The position numbers and the translations under genes are program-made. From NCBI RefSeq assembly GCF_027531545.1, contig NZ_JAPZSC010000059.1:1-57233 (forward strand): a stretch of DNA of 57,233 nt, read 5' to 3'. Below the pieces are notes generated by a model that saw only the letters and a program-made list of their open reading frames with translations, was not told the DNA's origin and ran no database searches. Positions 8,591 to 17,347 of the stretch are shown one piece after another. The DNA is from Silanimonas sp. (GTDB lineage Bacteria > Pseudomonadota > Gammaproteobacteria > Xanthomonadales > Xanthomonadaceae). Position 1 is the first letter of the stretch, and each line of letters starts with the position of its first letter.

Positions 8591-10963
8591 TTACTCCCGG
8601 GATTTCAGCGATTCGACGAGATCGATGCGATCTATGCCCCGACGCACGACCAGCAGGGCCGCCAGCACGGACGCGACGACGATGAGCGCCGCGCGGGCAT
8701 CGGCGGCGGCATCGTGGATGTCGGGGAAGGTGAACAGGTCGGTGCCCATCGCGGCGAGGAAGGCGTTCGCCGCATGCTGCCCCAGCCACACGCCGAGCGG
8801 CAGGGCGACCACGGTGAGCACGAGCACTTCGACCACCAGCAGGGCCGACACCTCGACCGGCGTGAAGCCGAGCACCTTCAGCGTGGCGAGATCGCGCCGC
8901 TGCTCGGCCAGCGTCACCGAGGCGGTGGCGTAGGCGATGCCGGCGGCCATGACGATGGCGAAGGCGGCGAACAGGGCGTCCATGGTTCCCGCGCCCTCGT
9001 CGAAGATGCGCCGCATCGAGGCCTCGGCCAAGCCGACGTAAGAGACGCCCGCGAGCCCCGGTGTGCGGTTCACCGCGGCGTTGAACGCGGGCAGCGCGGC
9101 CGGATCGAGCCGCGCGTTGGCACCCGACACGCGCCCCGGCTCGCCGGCGAGGCGCTGCAGGGCGGCGAGGTCGAGGTAGGCACCCATGCCACTGGCGACG
9201 GTCACGACGGCGACGACCGGCAGGTCGACGGTGCGCCGCAACCCCTCCGTGAAGCGCACCGCGACACGATCCCCGGGCACCACCGCCAGCGCGCGGGCGA
9301 GGCCCGCCGTCACCACCAAGCCATCGTCGCGCAGGGCCTGCGCGCGTCCGTCCACGTCGACGAGTCGCTCCAGCCGCCCATCGGCGGGCAGGCCAGTGAG
9401 GACCTCCTCGACGCGGCGACCGTGCGCGCTGAACTCGACGCTGGCATAGCGGAAGGCCTCCACCTCGGACACGCCGGGCAGCCGCGACAGGGCGAGAACG
9501 TCCGCCCGGCCCTGCGGTTCGATCAGCGTGAGGGCGACGTCCTGCCGCTTGGATTCCGAAAAGGTCAGCGAGAGCAGGCGGTCGATGGCCAGCGGGAAGC
9601 GGCTCGACACCACGAGCAGCATGACCGCGCAAGCGAGCCCGGCCACCGTCGTCAGCGAGCGGCGCGGGGCGCCCGTGAGCCGCCGCAGCACGATCCGCGC
9701 GGGCACTTCGAGCTGGTGGTACAGGCGCTCCAGGCCGCCGGCCGCGGCCCGATAGCGCGGCGGCGGCGGCGGCGCGAGGGCCTGCGCCGGCGGCAGCAGG
9801 ATCACGCGACGCAGCGGGGCCGCGGTACCGATCGCCGCGGCGACGAAGGCGGTGGCGATCGACAGCGCGATGGCGGCGGCATCGTGGCGGAACGGCAGCG
9901 CGGGAAGTCGGTAGATCTCGAGGTAGAGATCCGCCATCCAGCGGCCGATCCCGGTGCCCAGCACGAGCCCACCGGCAAGGCCCATCAGCACGAGAACGAG
10001 AGGAAAGCCGGCGTAGCGCCAGCCCACTTCGCCCGCGTGGTAGCCGAAGGCCTTCATCAGGCCGATGTTCGAGCGCTCGGCGTCGATCAACCGGCCGAGG
10101 ATGATCGCGAGCAGGAAGGCGGCGACGGCGAGGAAGATCGGCGGCAGGATCTTCGCCATCGTCGCCAATTGCTGCACCTCCTGATCGAGGAATCGGGCCG
10201 AGGGGATGCGATCGCGGCCCTGCGCCCGCTGCGCGCCATACCGCGCCAGCAGGCCGTCGAGCGCCTCCGCCACCGGCGCCACCGCCTGCCCGGGCGCCAG
10301 CCGCAGGACGAGGTCGTTGAAGGCCCCGGCCATCTGCGCGGCCTGCTCCAGCGCGCGCTGCGGCATCCACAGCACGGCGAAGCGATCGGGCTGCGGGAAC
10401 AGCTCGCCGGGCGGGCTGACGAAGACGAACTCCGGCGAATTGGCGATGCCGACGATGATGACCTCGGCGCGCTGGCCGCGCAGCAGCAAGGGCAGGCGCG
10501 ATCCGGGCTGCAGGCCGCGGGCGGTGGCGAAGGCCTCGTTCACCAGCACTTCGTCGCTGCGCGCAGCAACGGGCCACCGCCCGGCCACGAGCCAGGGCTG
10601 GTTCACCGCTTCCTCGCCGTCCGGCGCCAGCGACACTACGCGGGCACTGACCGGCGGCTCGGCCACGCCCAGCTCGATGATGGCGCCAGCCACCACGCGT
10701 GCCGACAAGGCCTGCACGCCGGGAAGCGCGGCGACGCGTGCCGCCAGGGGGCGCGGGGCGCGCACCAGGGCCACTTGGAGGTCGGCCAACCGGTTGTCGG
10801 CGTAGTAGGCGTCCCGCGCGTCGATGAGCGAATGCCGAACGCCAAGCGAGGCGACCATCAAACCGACGCCGATCGCCAGCACCACCACCACGGTGAACCC
10901 CTGCGCGCGCGTCCGCCACAGGTCGCGCCAGAGCTTGCGGCGGAGCGGCGAGGCGGTCTTCAC
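8591..10963 (-). CDS. ABC transporter permease, double FtsX domain
   Basis: A 790-residue integral membrane protein with an N-terminal TM (about 22-42), a large extracytoplasmic region, three TMs around 270-400, then a second unit with a TM near 440-460 and three TMs at about 690-775. Both C-terminal halves carry FtsX-like signatures ([18 protein letters not shown] and [18 protein letters not shown], the coupling helices). Such eight-TM fused permeases serve export of lipoproteins, lipids or small molecules. ATG 10963 overlaps the stop of the ATPase gene by 4 bases (ATGA), so translation is coupled. Confidence 0.92.
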   Translation of the reverse strand: MKTASPLRRKLWRDLWRTRAQGFTVVVVLAIGVGLMVASLGVRHSLIDARDAYYADNRLADLQVALVRAPRPLAARVAALPGVQALSARVVAGAIIELGVAEPPVSARVVSLAPDGEEAVNQPWLVAGRWPVAARSDEVLVNEAFATARGLQPGSRLPLLLRGQRAEVIIVGIANSPEFVFVSPPGELFPQPDRFAVLWMPQRALEQAAQMAGAFNDLVLRLAPGQAVAPVAEALDGLLARYGAQRAQGRDRIPSARFLDQEVQQLATMAKILPPIFLAVAAFLLAIILGRLIDAERSNIGLMKAFGYHAGEVGWRYAGFPLVLVLMGLAGGLVLGTGIGRWMADLYLEIYRLPALPFRHDAAAIALSIATAFVAAAIGTAAPLRRVILLPPAQALAPPPPPRYRAAAGGLERLYHQLEVPARIVLRRLTGAPRRSLTTVAGLACAVMLLVVSSRFPLAIDRLLSLTFSESKRQDVALTLIEPQGRADVLALSRLPGVSEVEAFRYASVEFSAHGRRVEEVLTGLPADGRLERLVDVDGRAQALRDDGLVVTAGLARALAVVPGDRVAVRFTEGLRRTVDLPVVAVVTVASGMGAYLDLAALQRLAGEPGRVSGANARLDPAALPAFNAAVNRTPGLAGVSYVGLAEASMRRIFDEGAGTMDALFAAFAIVMAAGIAYATASVTLAEQRRDLATLKVLGFTPVEVSALLVVEVLVLTVVALPLGVWLGQHAANAFLAAMGTDLFTFPDIHDAAADARAALIVVASVLAALLVVRRGIDRIDLVESLKSRE

Positions 10964-11718
10964 CAGTGCAGCTCCGCGGGCGACACGCGGCGCTCGTTGC
11001 GGATCACTTCGCGGATGGCGCCGTCGGCGAAGTGGATGACCCGGTCGGCGACGCGGGCGATGTCGGCGTTGTGCGTCACCATCATCAGCAGCGTGCCGGT
11101 GCTGCGGTTCGCCGCCACCAGGGCCTCGAGCGTGGTGATGCCGGTGCGCAGGTCGAGCGCGCCGGTGGGCTCGTCGCAGAGCAGCACGCGCGGGCGCTTC
11201 GCCAGGGCGCGGGCGATGGCCACCCGCTGCTGCTCGCCGCCGGAGAGTTCGGACGGGAAGTGCGTTGCCCGCGCCGACAGGCCGACGAGCGCCAGCGCTT
11301 CGGCGGGCGGCATCGGATCGCGCGCGATGTCGGTCGCGAGCTGGACGTTCTCCTCGGCCGTCAGGCTGGGGATCAGGTTGTAGAACTGGAAGATGAAGCC
11401 CACGGCGTCGCGGCGGTAAGCCGTCAGCGCCCGATCACTCTTCGCCGCGAGCGAATCGCCTTCGAAACAGACGTCGCCGGCCGTCGGCCGGTCGAGCCCG
11501 CCGAGGATGTTCAGCAGCGTCGACTTGCCGGAGCCGGACGGGCCGAGCAGCACGACGATCTCGCCCTGCATCAGCTCGAGATCGACGCCGCGCAACGCGT
11601 GCACGGCGCCGGGGCCGGCGCCGAACACGCGCTCGAGGCCGCGGACGCTCAGGGCCGCCGGCGCGGGCGAGGGGACCTCGTGTTCGCCGCCCGTGTGCGG
11701 CGCTCCGGACTCTGGCAT
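10960..11718 (-). CDS. ABC transporter ATP-binding protein (MacB/LolD/DevA type)
   Basis: A 252-residue nucleotide-binding domain: Walker [10 protein letters not shown]-loop [10 protein letters not shown], signature [15 protein letters not shown], Walker [13 protein letters not shown] and switch histidine MVTHN. The FYNLIP and EPTGALD variants place it in the MacB/LolD group. An in-frame ATG at 11769 would add 17 residues, but ATG 11718 is preceded by a strong GAGGAGG ribosome site and is chosen here. It is first in the operon ATPase-permease-adaptor. The N-terminal 20 residues are low-complexity and look dispensable. Confidence 0.92.
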   Translation of the reverse strand: MPESGAPHTGGEHEVPSPAPAALSVRGLERVFGAGPGAVHALRGVDLELMQGEIVVLLGPSGSGKSTLLNILGGLDRPTAGDVCFEGDSLAAKSDRALTAYRRDAVGFIFQFYNLIPSLTAEENVQLATDIARDPMPPAEALALVGLSARATHFPSELSGGEQQRVAIARALAKRPRVLLCDEPTGALDLRTGITTLEALVAANRSTGTLLMMVTHNADIARVADRVIHFADGAIREVIRNERRVSPAELHW

Positions 11719-11803
11719 GCCCTCCTCCTCGTCCACCCGCGACCCGTCTACCGGGGCACTCCCGTCCATGGGGCCAGCATGGCACCGATGCCCATGGCCG
11801 TCC

Positions 11804-12787
11804 TCAGGCGACGGCGGATTCGATCACCGCATCGATCGGGCGCCGGGGCGTCGGGGCCACGGGCCCGGCCGGATGGCCCCAGCGCAGCAGCACCTGCGGA
11901 TGGCCGGGCGTGCCGAGTGCTTCACGCAGGCGTTGGCGCAAGGCCGGCACCTCGATGGGCTGGTTCAGGTAGGACGCCTGCAAGCCCCGGCGACAACCTT
12001 CGAGGAGGGCCCGCTGCAGCGCCTGACCGGCATGCAGCCAAGCGCGCGGGTCGTCTTCCTCGGTGGCCAGCACGGTCAAGGACGGCGATCCGAGGAGCAG
12101 CTGCTGGTCCTTCGCCGCCAGGCCATCGCCCATGTCGAAGGTGCGCACGACGGCCTGCGCGACCGGCGCCGCGAGCGCAGGGACGGCCAGACCATCCCCG
12201 TCGCGGCGCGGATGCATCCACATCGCCAGTTCGCGACGCCAGCGCGGGTCGTTCCACAGGTGGTGATCGCCTTCGGCGACGAGTTCACCGGCCAGCTTCC
12301 GCTGATCGCCGTCGAGCACCCGCAGGTCGCCGCCCTCGAGGGCGGCCGCGGCGCCGAGGGCCGCCATCGTCTCGTCGGGCACGGCTTGGGGATCGAAGGC
12401 CTTGCGATAGGTGCATCGCGCCAGGAGGTGCGCGGCGAGGTCCGCGAGACCCGGCTCGACCACACCGCGCCCGACGACCACGCGCGCGAGAACGTCGTGA
12501 TCCGCGGGGTCCGGCAGGAGCCGGACGTCCGCGGCGAGACCCTTCGCGGCCGCCGCGACCCGCAGGGCCATCAGGGCCGCCCCGCAGCTGATGACGAGTT
12601 CCCGGTCGAAAGGATCGTTCACCGGCAGCGCGCGGGTGCGGTCCGCCAGCAGGTCGATCGACGCCGGCGCCAGCCGGAATCGCCATGGCTGGGTGTTGTG
12701 GCTCGAAGGCGCATACACGGCCAACGCGACCAGATCGCGCAGCGTGTCCAAGGTGAGAACGGGATCGGCCACGAGGCGCGCGCTCAC
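11804..12787 (-). CDS. Acg-family nitroreductase-like flavoprotein
   Basis: A 327-residue protein of the Acg (Rv2032) type. It has the family hallmark [12 protein letters not shown] near the N-terminus and [13 protein letters not shown], and is built from two nitroreductase-like halves. In mycobacteria Acg is induced by hypoxia and is thought to bind FMN without typical nitroreductase turnover. GTG 12787 is chosen because it overlaps the stop of the upstream host-attachment gene (GTGA), giving translational coupling; an ATG at 12841 would lie deep inside that gene. It is therefore the second gene of the unit led by the FNR-type promoter at 13162-13210. Confidence 0.87.
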   Translation of the reverse strand: MSARLVADPVLTLDTLRDLVALAVYAPSSHNTQPWRFRLAPASIDLLADRTRALPVNDPFDRELVISCGAALMALRVAAAAKGLAADVRLLPDPADHDVLARVVVGRGVVEPGLADLAAHLLARCTYRKAFDPQAVPDETMAALGAAAALEGGDLRVLDGDQRKLAGELVAEGDHHLWNDPRWRRELAMWMHPRRDGDGLAVPALAAPVAQAVVRTFDMGDGLAAKDQQLLLGSPSLTVLATEEDDPRAWLHAGQALQRALLEGCRRGLQASYLNQPIEVPALRQRLREALGTPGHPQVLLRWGHPAGPVAPTPRRPIDAVIESAVA

Positions 12788-13137
12788 GTGCGGGGGATCG
12801 GCGGGACCGCCTGACGAATGGCCACGGGGGACGCACTGCACAGGTCCTCGTCGACCTCCGCCACCGCGAGGCGCAGCACCTGCGCGGCGAGCGCGGCGGC
12901 GAACCGGTGGGCCACCTTGTCCTCGGGGGTCGTGTGCGGCTCGATGGCATGCCGGCCGTGCCCCATGCGGTCATGGGTGCTCGGCGACCGCTCCTCGCCC
13001 AGCTCCCAACCCGAGAGGCGGCCGTCCGAGCTGGGAGAGTCCACGATCTCGAGGAAACCCGCCTCCGCATCGCTCGGATCGAAGGAAAAGAACCAAGCCT
13101 TGGCCCGGTCGGCGACGACCACCCAAGTAGCAGCCAT
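12784..13137 (-). CDS. Host attachment family protein, internally shortened
   Basis: The 117-residue product starts like the host-attachment family (MAATWVVVADRAKAW, then GHGRHAIEPHTTPEDKVAHRFA) and ends like it (VAEVDEDLCSASPVAIRQAVP). Full-length members are roughly 140-150 residues, with a segment between these parts that includes the L-Y-L-V-A-A-P-R-F-type strand. Here the two parts join directly at about residue 82, so 25-30 residues are missing without loss of frame. The name comes from phage-adsorption work; the real role is unclear and members often sit in stress or anaerobic clusters. Start ATG 13137 has GGAG 7 bases upstream and lies behind an FNR-like promoter. Confidence 0.8.
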   Translation of the reverse strand: MAATWVVVADRAKAWFFSFDPSDAEAGFLEIVDSPSSDGRLSGWELGEERSPSTHDRMGHGRHAIEPHTTPEDKVAHRFAAALAAQVLRLAVAEVDEDLCSASPVAIRQAVPPIPRT

Positions 13138-13161
13138 GGGACACTCCGTGGAAAGGCGACA

Positions 13162-13210
13162 GGACCCCATTACACGCCCGTGACGCGCCCCGGCGCTTGA
13201 CCCGGATCAA
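13162..13210 (-). promoter_or_regulatory. Class II FNR/ANR-type promoter
   Basis: The box TTGACCCGGATCAA at 13197-13210 matches TTGAT-N4-ATCAA at 9 of 10 defined bases. Reading on the minus strand, TGTAAT (plus 13169-13174, one base from TATAAT) follows after exactly 22 bases. That puts the box centre at -41.5 for a start near 13162, the standard class II position. It would leave a leader of about 25 bases before the host-attachment gene at 13137 and drive the nitroreductase as well. Confidence 0.75.
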
Positions 13211-13271
13211 GCCGCACGCGGCCCCGACGTCGGACAACGACGGTCGTTCCCTTCCGTGCGCGAGGTCCGAC

Positions 13272-13328
13272 ATGAACGCGCTGCCCTTCCTCGACCGCGA
13301 GTCGGTCGCGCTGCTGGCGCGCCGCTGA
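13272..13328 (+). CDS. Possible 18-residue minigene or gene remnant
   Basis: ATG 13272 is preceded by CGAGG at suitable spacing and opens an 18-codon frame (MNALPFLDRESVALLARR) ending at TGA 13328. It lies on the other side of the same FNR-like box, about 68 bp from its centre. It stops 10 bp before the end of the convergent P-type ATPase gene. It could be a short peptide, or the head of an oxygen-regulated gene whose remainder was deleted. I do not recognise the sequence. Confidence 0.3.
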   Translation: MNALPFLDRESVALLARR

Positions 13329-13338
13329 GGGGCGGGAC

Positions 13339-15891
13339 TCAGCCGCCGAGCGCCCGCCGCATCGGGGGCCAGCCCTTCAGCGGCTCGAACAAGGCTGCGG
13401 CGCCGAGACCGACCCCGAGCGCCACGAGGGTGGCGGGCATCCCCGGAGCTGCGAAACCGAACAACGCCGCGGCCGTCGGCCAAAGCACGCAGGTGGCGAC
13501 GATGGCGCCCGCCACCGCCATGACGATCCAGTAGGCCCGGTGGCCGGCTTCGAACAAGCGCGGCAGCGCCGCACCGCGAGCACCGTTGATGCGCACCAGC
13601 GCGAAGTTGCCCGCGGTCAGCGCGATGAAGGCCAGGGTGCGCGCTTCATCCTCCGCCACGCCTTTGGCCACCGCCCCGATGTGCAGGCCGATGACGCCGG
13701 CAAGAAGGAGAAGACCCTGCACGGCGCCCAGGAGCAGTTGCGGAACACCAAGCAGCGGTTCCGCCGCCAGACGCGGCGGACGCGCCATCAGGTCGCGTTC
13801 GCCCGGCTCGCTCTCGAAGGCGATGGCGCAGATGGGGTCGACCACCATCTGGATCAGCACCACGTGCATGGGTAGCAGCAGCGGCGACCAGCCAAGCAGT
13901 ACCGGAAGCAGGGCCAATCCAGCAATCGGCACGTGGATCGCCACGATGTAGAGCAGCACCTTGCGCAGGTTGTCGAAGATGCGCCGCCCCATGCGCACGC
14001 CGTCGACGATGTGGCCGATGTCGTCTTCGAGCAAGGAGATCGCCGCCGCCTCGCGCGCCACGTCCGTGCCACTGCGGGCCATTGCGAGGCCGATATGCGC
14101 AGCCTTCAGGGCGGGCGCGTCATTGACGCCGTCACCGGTCATCGCAACGACCTCGCCACGCCGCTTGAACGCTTCGACCAGGCGCAATTTCTGCTCGGGG
14201 CGGATGCGCGCGAACACCGAGACGCGCGCCACGGCGGCGTCGAGCGCCGGATCATCGAGTGCCGCAAGCTCGGTGCCGGACAGCGCACCGGCGGCCGTCT
14301 CGATGCCGGCCTGGGCCGCGATGGCGAGCGCCGTGCCGGGGAAATCGCCGGTGATCATCACCACGCGGATGCCGGCCGAGCGCGCCTCGGCGATCGCTTG
14401 CGGTGCGGACGGCCGCAGCGGGTCCTGGAAGCCCACGAGGCCATCGAAGATGAAGGCCACGCTCCGCGGATCGTCGGGTGCCGATTCGAAAGGCCCGGCA
14501 TGCGCCACGGCGAGCACGCGCAATCCGCCTGCCGCGAGCCGGGCCACGTCGGCCAGCATCGCGGACGTGGCCGCGGCGTCGAGCCCGCACAGACCCGCGA
14601 TGGTCTCCGGCGCGCCCTTGGTCGCCACGATGATGCCGCCCTCGTCACGCACCCACGCCTGCGAGTAGGCGAGCAACGCCGCGCTCAAACCGTACTGCCG
14701 CGCCAACGGCCAGTCGGCATGAAGGTGCTCGGTGTCGGCCAGCGTCGCATCACCGGCGTGGCGCACCGCACGGTCCATCGGGTCGACCGCGTCCGGGCGG
14801 CTGGCCAACACCGCGTGTTCGAGCAGCCGATGCACGTGCTCAGGCACCTCGCGCGTTGACGCATCGATCCACGCCTCGCCCTCGGGTGAGAGCAAGGCAC
14901 GCACGCGCATCCGGTTCTCGGTCAAGGTGCCGGTCTTGTCGACACACAGCACGCTGGCAGCGCCCAGCGTCTCGATGACCGCTGGACGCCGCGCGAGGAT
15001 GCGCATCTGGGCGAGGCGCCACGCGCCGAAGGCCATGAATACCGCGAAGGCCATCGGGAACTCTTCCGGCAGCAAGGCCATCGCCACGGCGATGCCGGAG
15101 AGCGCGCCCTCCATCCATTCGCCGCGCCGCAGGCCGTAGAGCACGAACACCGCCACGCTGACGACGCCCGCCATCAGCCCCAGCACGCGGACCAGCCGGC
15201 CCATCGACTGCTGCAGCAAGGTCTTCTCGACCACGATGCCCGCGAGCGACGCGCCGATCCGACCGGCCTGCGTGCCGAGCCCCGTGCACACGACCTCCGC
15301 GAGACCGTGCCCGGAGACCACCAGCGTGCCCGCGAACACCCCCGCGCCGCCCTCGCCACCGGGCAGGCCGGGATCCGCCACGCCCATGGGTGCGACCTGT
15401 TTGGCGACGGGCACCGACTCGCCGGTGAGCAGGGATTCGTCGACGCGCAGCGCGCTGCCCTCGCGCAGCACGGCGTCGGCAGGAATGCGCTCGCCCTCGC
15501 CCACGAGGATCCAGTCGCCGGGCACCAGGTCGGCCGCGGGGATGGCCTGCACCCGGCCGTCGCGCCGAACCCTCGCCACCGGGGCGGCCATCGCCCGCAG
15601 GGCCTCGAGCGCCCGCTCGCTGCGGACTTCCTGCACGACGACGAGGCCCACCGAAAGCGCGGCGAACAAGCCCAACAGCGCGCCCTCGGCCGCATCGCCG
15701 AGCACCACGTAGAGCGCGGCTGCGAGCACCAGCAGCAGGAACATCGGCTCCCGCAACACCTCGAGGAGCAAGGCGCCCGCCCGCTTCCTCGCGGGCTCGG
15801 GCAGGCGGTTCGGACCGAAGCGACGGAGGCGCTCGCGCGCCTCTTCGCTGCTCAGGCCACCGCTTTGCGTGGGGGACACGGGAGGAGGCAT
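13339..15891 (-). CDS. Cation-translocating P-type ATPase
   Basis: An 850-residue P2-like ATPase. It has the N-terminal cation-ATPase domain (GLSSEEARERLRRFGPNRLPEP), actuator motif LLTGES, the phosphorylation motif DKTGTLT, the hinge TGDGVNDAP, and about ten TMs, six of them after the P domain. The M4 motif is PEEFP instead of the PEGLP of Ca2+ pumps, and M6 carries VVDPICAIAFESEP, so the ion is uncertain (Ca2+, Mn2+, H+ or other). ATG 15891 has a GAGGG ribosome site and lies about 76 bp from an FNR-like box centre; ATG 15927 is an alternative start. It ends 200 bp upstream of the host-attachment gene, in the same direction. Confidence 0.92.
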   Translation of the reverse strand: MPPPVSPTQSGGLSSEEARERLRRFGPNRLPEPARKRAGALLLEVLREPMFLLLVLAAALYVVLGDAAEGALLGLFAALSVGLVVVQEVRSERALEALRAMAAPVARVRRDGRVQAIPAADLVPGDWILVGEGERIPADAVLREGSALRVDESLLTGESVPVAKQVAPMGVADPGLPGGEGGAGVFAGTLVVSGHGLAEVVCTGLGTQAGRIGASLAGIVVEKTLLQQSMGRLVRVLGLMAGVVSVAVFVLYGLRRGEWMEGALSGIAVAMALLPEEFPMAFAVFMAFGAWRLAQMRILARRPAVIETLGAASVLCVDKTGTLTENRMRVRALLSPEGEAWIDASTREVPEHVHRLLEHAVLASRPDAVDPMDRAVRHAGDATLADTEHLHADWPLARQYGLSAALLAYSQAWVRDEGGIIVATKGAPETIAGLCGLDAAATSAMLADVARLAAGGLRVLAVAHAGPFESAPDDPRSVAFIFDGLVGFQDPLRPSAPQAIAEARSAGIRVVMITGDFPGTALAIAAQAGIETAAGALSGTELAALDDPALDAAVARVSVFARIRPEQKLRLVEAFKRRGEVVAMTGDGVNDAPALKAAHIGLAMARSGTDVAREAAAISLLEDDIGHIVDGVRMGRRIFDNLRKVLLYIVAIHVPIAGLALLPVLLGWSPLLLPMHVVLIQMVVDPICAIAFESEPGERDLMARPPRLAAEPLLGVPQLLLGAVQGLLLLAGVIGLHIGAVAKGVAEDEARTLAFIALTAGNFALVRINGARGAALPRLFEAGHRAYWIVMAVAGAIVATCVLWPTAAALFGFAAPGMPATLVALGVGLGAAALFEPLKGWPPMRRALGG

Positions 15892-15960
15892 GGGCCCTCG
15901 CAGGGGGACGCGCCCCGACGGGAGCATGCACGAAGCCTGATCCCATCGCGCTGCCGCGGC

Positions 15961-15974
15961 TTGATCGCCGTCAA
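15961..15974. promoter_or_regulatory. FNR/ANR-like box upstream of the P-type ATPase
   Basis: TTGATCGCCGTCAA matches the FNR consensus at 9 of 10 defined bases. Its centre lies 76 bp before the ATPase start codon (minus strand) and 83 bp before the DUF2058 start (plus strand). No good -10 element lies at the class II distance, so assignment to the ATPase rests on the parallel with the box at 13197. Confidence 0.55.
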
Positions 15975-16050
15975 CGCCCCCACGTTCGCCGACGGCACCA
16001 ACCGTCGGCGGTATCCTTGCCGCCCCGAAACCCTTACCGCCCGTCGCCCC

Positions 16051-16605
16051 ATGGCCAAGCTCAACGCCCTGCAGGAACAGCTGCTCAAGGCCGGACTCGC
16101 GAAGAAGTCGAAGGCCGCCGAGGCCGCGCGCGAGCAGGAGAAGGCCCGTCGCGGCGAGGCGCCTTCCGCCGCCGCCGAGATCCAGCGCGAAGCGGAGCGC
16201 GCCCGCGAGGAGAAAATCGAACGCGACCGCGCGCTGGCCGCGGCCCAGAAGGCCGAGGCGCAGGCCAAGGCGCTGCGCGCGCAGGCCCGGCAGATCACCC
16301 TCGACAAGCGCGTGGTGGTGAAGGGCGACATCGAGTACCGCTACCCGATCGACGGCGCCATCCGCAGCCTGCTCGTCGATGAGGCCACGCGCCGCCAGCT
16401 CGCCAACGGGCAACTGGTGATCGTGCGCTTCGACGAGGGCGTGGCGCTGTTGCCGCGAATCGCCGCGGAGAAGGTGCGCGAGCGCGCCCCCGATCTGATC
16501 GTGCTCGACAACCGCAGCGCGGCCGACACCGCGCCCACCGCGGGCAGCAGCGAGGACGACGCCTACTACGCCCAGTTCACGGTGCCGGACGATCTGATCT
16601 GGTGA
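16051..16605 (+). CDS. DUF2058 family protein (YaiL-like)
   Basis: A 184-residue protein that fits DUF2058 throughout. The N-terminal MAKLNALQEQLLKAGL is followed by a long charged helix rich in Ala, Arg, Glu and Lys (about 20-90), and then a compact domain with DIEYRYPIDG and LANGQLVIVRF. The family is described as nucleoprotein- or polysome-associated; its molecular role is not settled. The start ATG 16051 coincides with the conserved family start. It is divergent from the P-type ATPase and convergent with the response regulator. Confidence 0.92.
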   Translation: MAKLNALQEQLLKAGLAKKSKAAEAAREQEKARRGEAPSAAAEIQREAERAREEKIERDRALAAAQKAEAQAKALRAQARQITLDKRVVVKGDIEYRYPIDGAIRSLLVDEATRRQLANGQLVIVRFDEGVALLPRIAAEKVRERAPDLIVLDNRSAADTAPTAGSSEDDAYYAQFTVPDDLIW

Positions 16606-16612
16606 CACGCCG

Positions 16613-16630
16613 CCTCGGGCCTCCCCGAGG
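16613..16630. terminator. Hairpin between convergent genes
   Basis: CCTCGGG and CCCGAGG form a perfect 7-bp stem with a 4-base loop between the DUF2058 stop and the response-regulator stop. There is no clear U tract, only GAAACC, so termination strength is uncertain. Confidence 0.4.
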
Positions 16631-16641
16631 AAACCGCGGCT

Positions 16642-17286
16642 TCAGTGCAGGGTTTCGCGCCCCTCGTCCGCCGCACGCAGTCGGTACTCGACCGCGCAGC
16701 GCATCAGGGAACCCGCGGTATGCAGTTCGAGCTTCGCCATCAGGTGGTGGCGATGCGTCTCCACCGTCTTGATGCTGAGGCCCAATCGATCAGCGACCTG
16801 CTTGTTCATCAAGCCCTCGCCCAAGGCCACCAGGACCTCCGACTCGCGTGCGGTCAACAGGGCGAACCGGGCGCTCTGCCGCTCCCGTTCCTCGCGGCGA
16901 CGGTGCTCCTGCTCGGCCACGGCGGCGGCTTCGCCGACTTCGCGGGCATAGGCTTCGAGGTCGACCGGCTTGGTCAACACGGTGAGCATGCCCTGCTGCA
17001 TCGCTTCGACCACATGGGGCAGGTCGACGACGCCGGACAGCATCAGCGCCGGGCCGTCGAAGCCTACTCGCCTCGCCAGACGCAGCGCGGCGATGCCGTC
17101 GGTGCCGGGCATCGAGTAGTCGATCGACAGCACCTGTGGGCGGCTTCGCCCCACTTCCGCGAACGCGATCAGGAAGGCGTCGGCACCGGACGCGCCTCGG
17201 GCGTCCAGTCCGAACGCCTTCAGCACGTCGACGAGCAGAGTACGAAGGTGGTCGTCATCGTCGACCACCCACACGATCACCGGCAT
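16642..17286 (-). CDS. Two-component response regulator, receiver plus LuxR/FixJ HTH
   Basis: A 214-residue regulator. The receiver domain (1-125) has the acidic cluster VVDDDD, phospho-acceptor Asp56 in SIDYSMPGTDG, a switch Ser in LMLSG and the lysine in LTKPVD. After a coiled linker rich in Glu/Arg comes the LuxR-type HTH (LTARESEVLVALGEGLMNKQ, then SIKTVETHRHHLMAKL). ATG 17286 begins at the first strand of the receiver and is preferred to an upstream in-frame start. No histidine kinase is adjacent; the partner is the HPt-like gene just upstream, which lacks its histidine. Confidence 0.92.
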   Translation of the reverse strand: MPVIVWVVDDDDHLRTLLVDVLKAFGLDARGASGADAFLIAFAEVGRSRPQVLSIDYSMPGTDGIAALRLARRVGFDGPALMLSGVVDLPHVVEAMQQGMLTVLTKPVDLEAYAREVGEAAAVAEQEHRRREERERQSARFALLTARESEVLVALGEGLMNKQVADRLGLSIKTVETHRHHLMAKLELHTAGSLMRCAVEYRLRAADEGRETLH

Positions 17287-17347
17287 GCGCGCCTCCCGAT
17301 CCCTGGTCCCCACGCCCAAGGCTACCCTACCGCTGCGCGAGCGATCT

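Noticed and set aside
7316-11383. A 1355-codon open frame on the plus strand across the ABC export set
   Set aside because: It is antisense to a complete adaptor, permease and ATPase, and contains only Arg/His/Gly-rich sequence.
12787-12841. N-terminal extension of the nitroreductase to ATG 12841
   Set aside because: The extra 18 residues are inside the host-attachment gene and do not resemble the family. GTG 12787 overlaps the stop and fits translational coupling.
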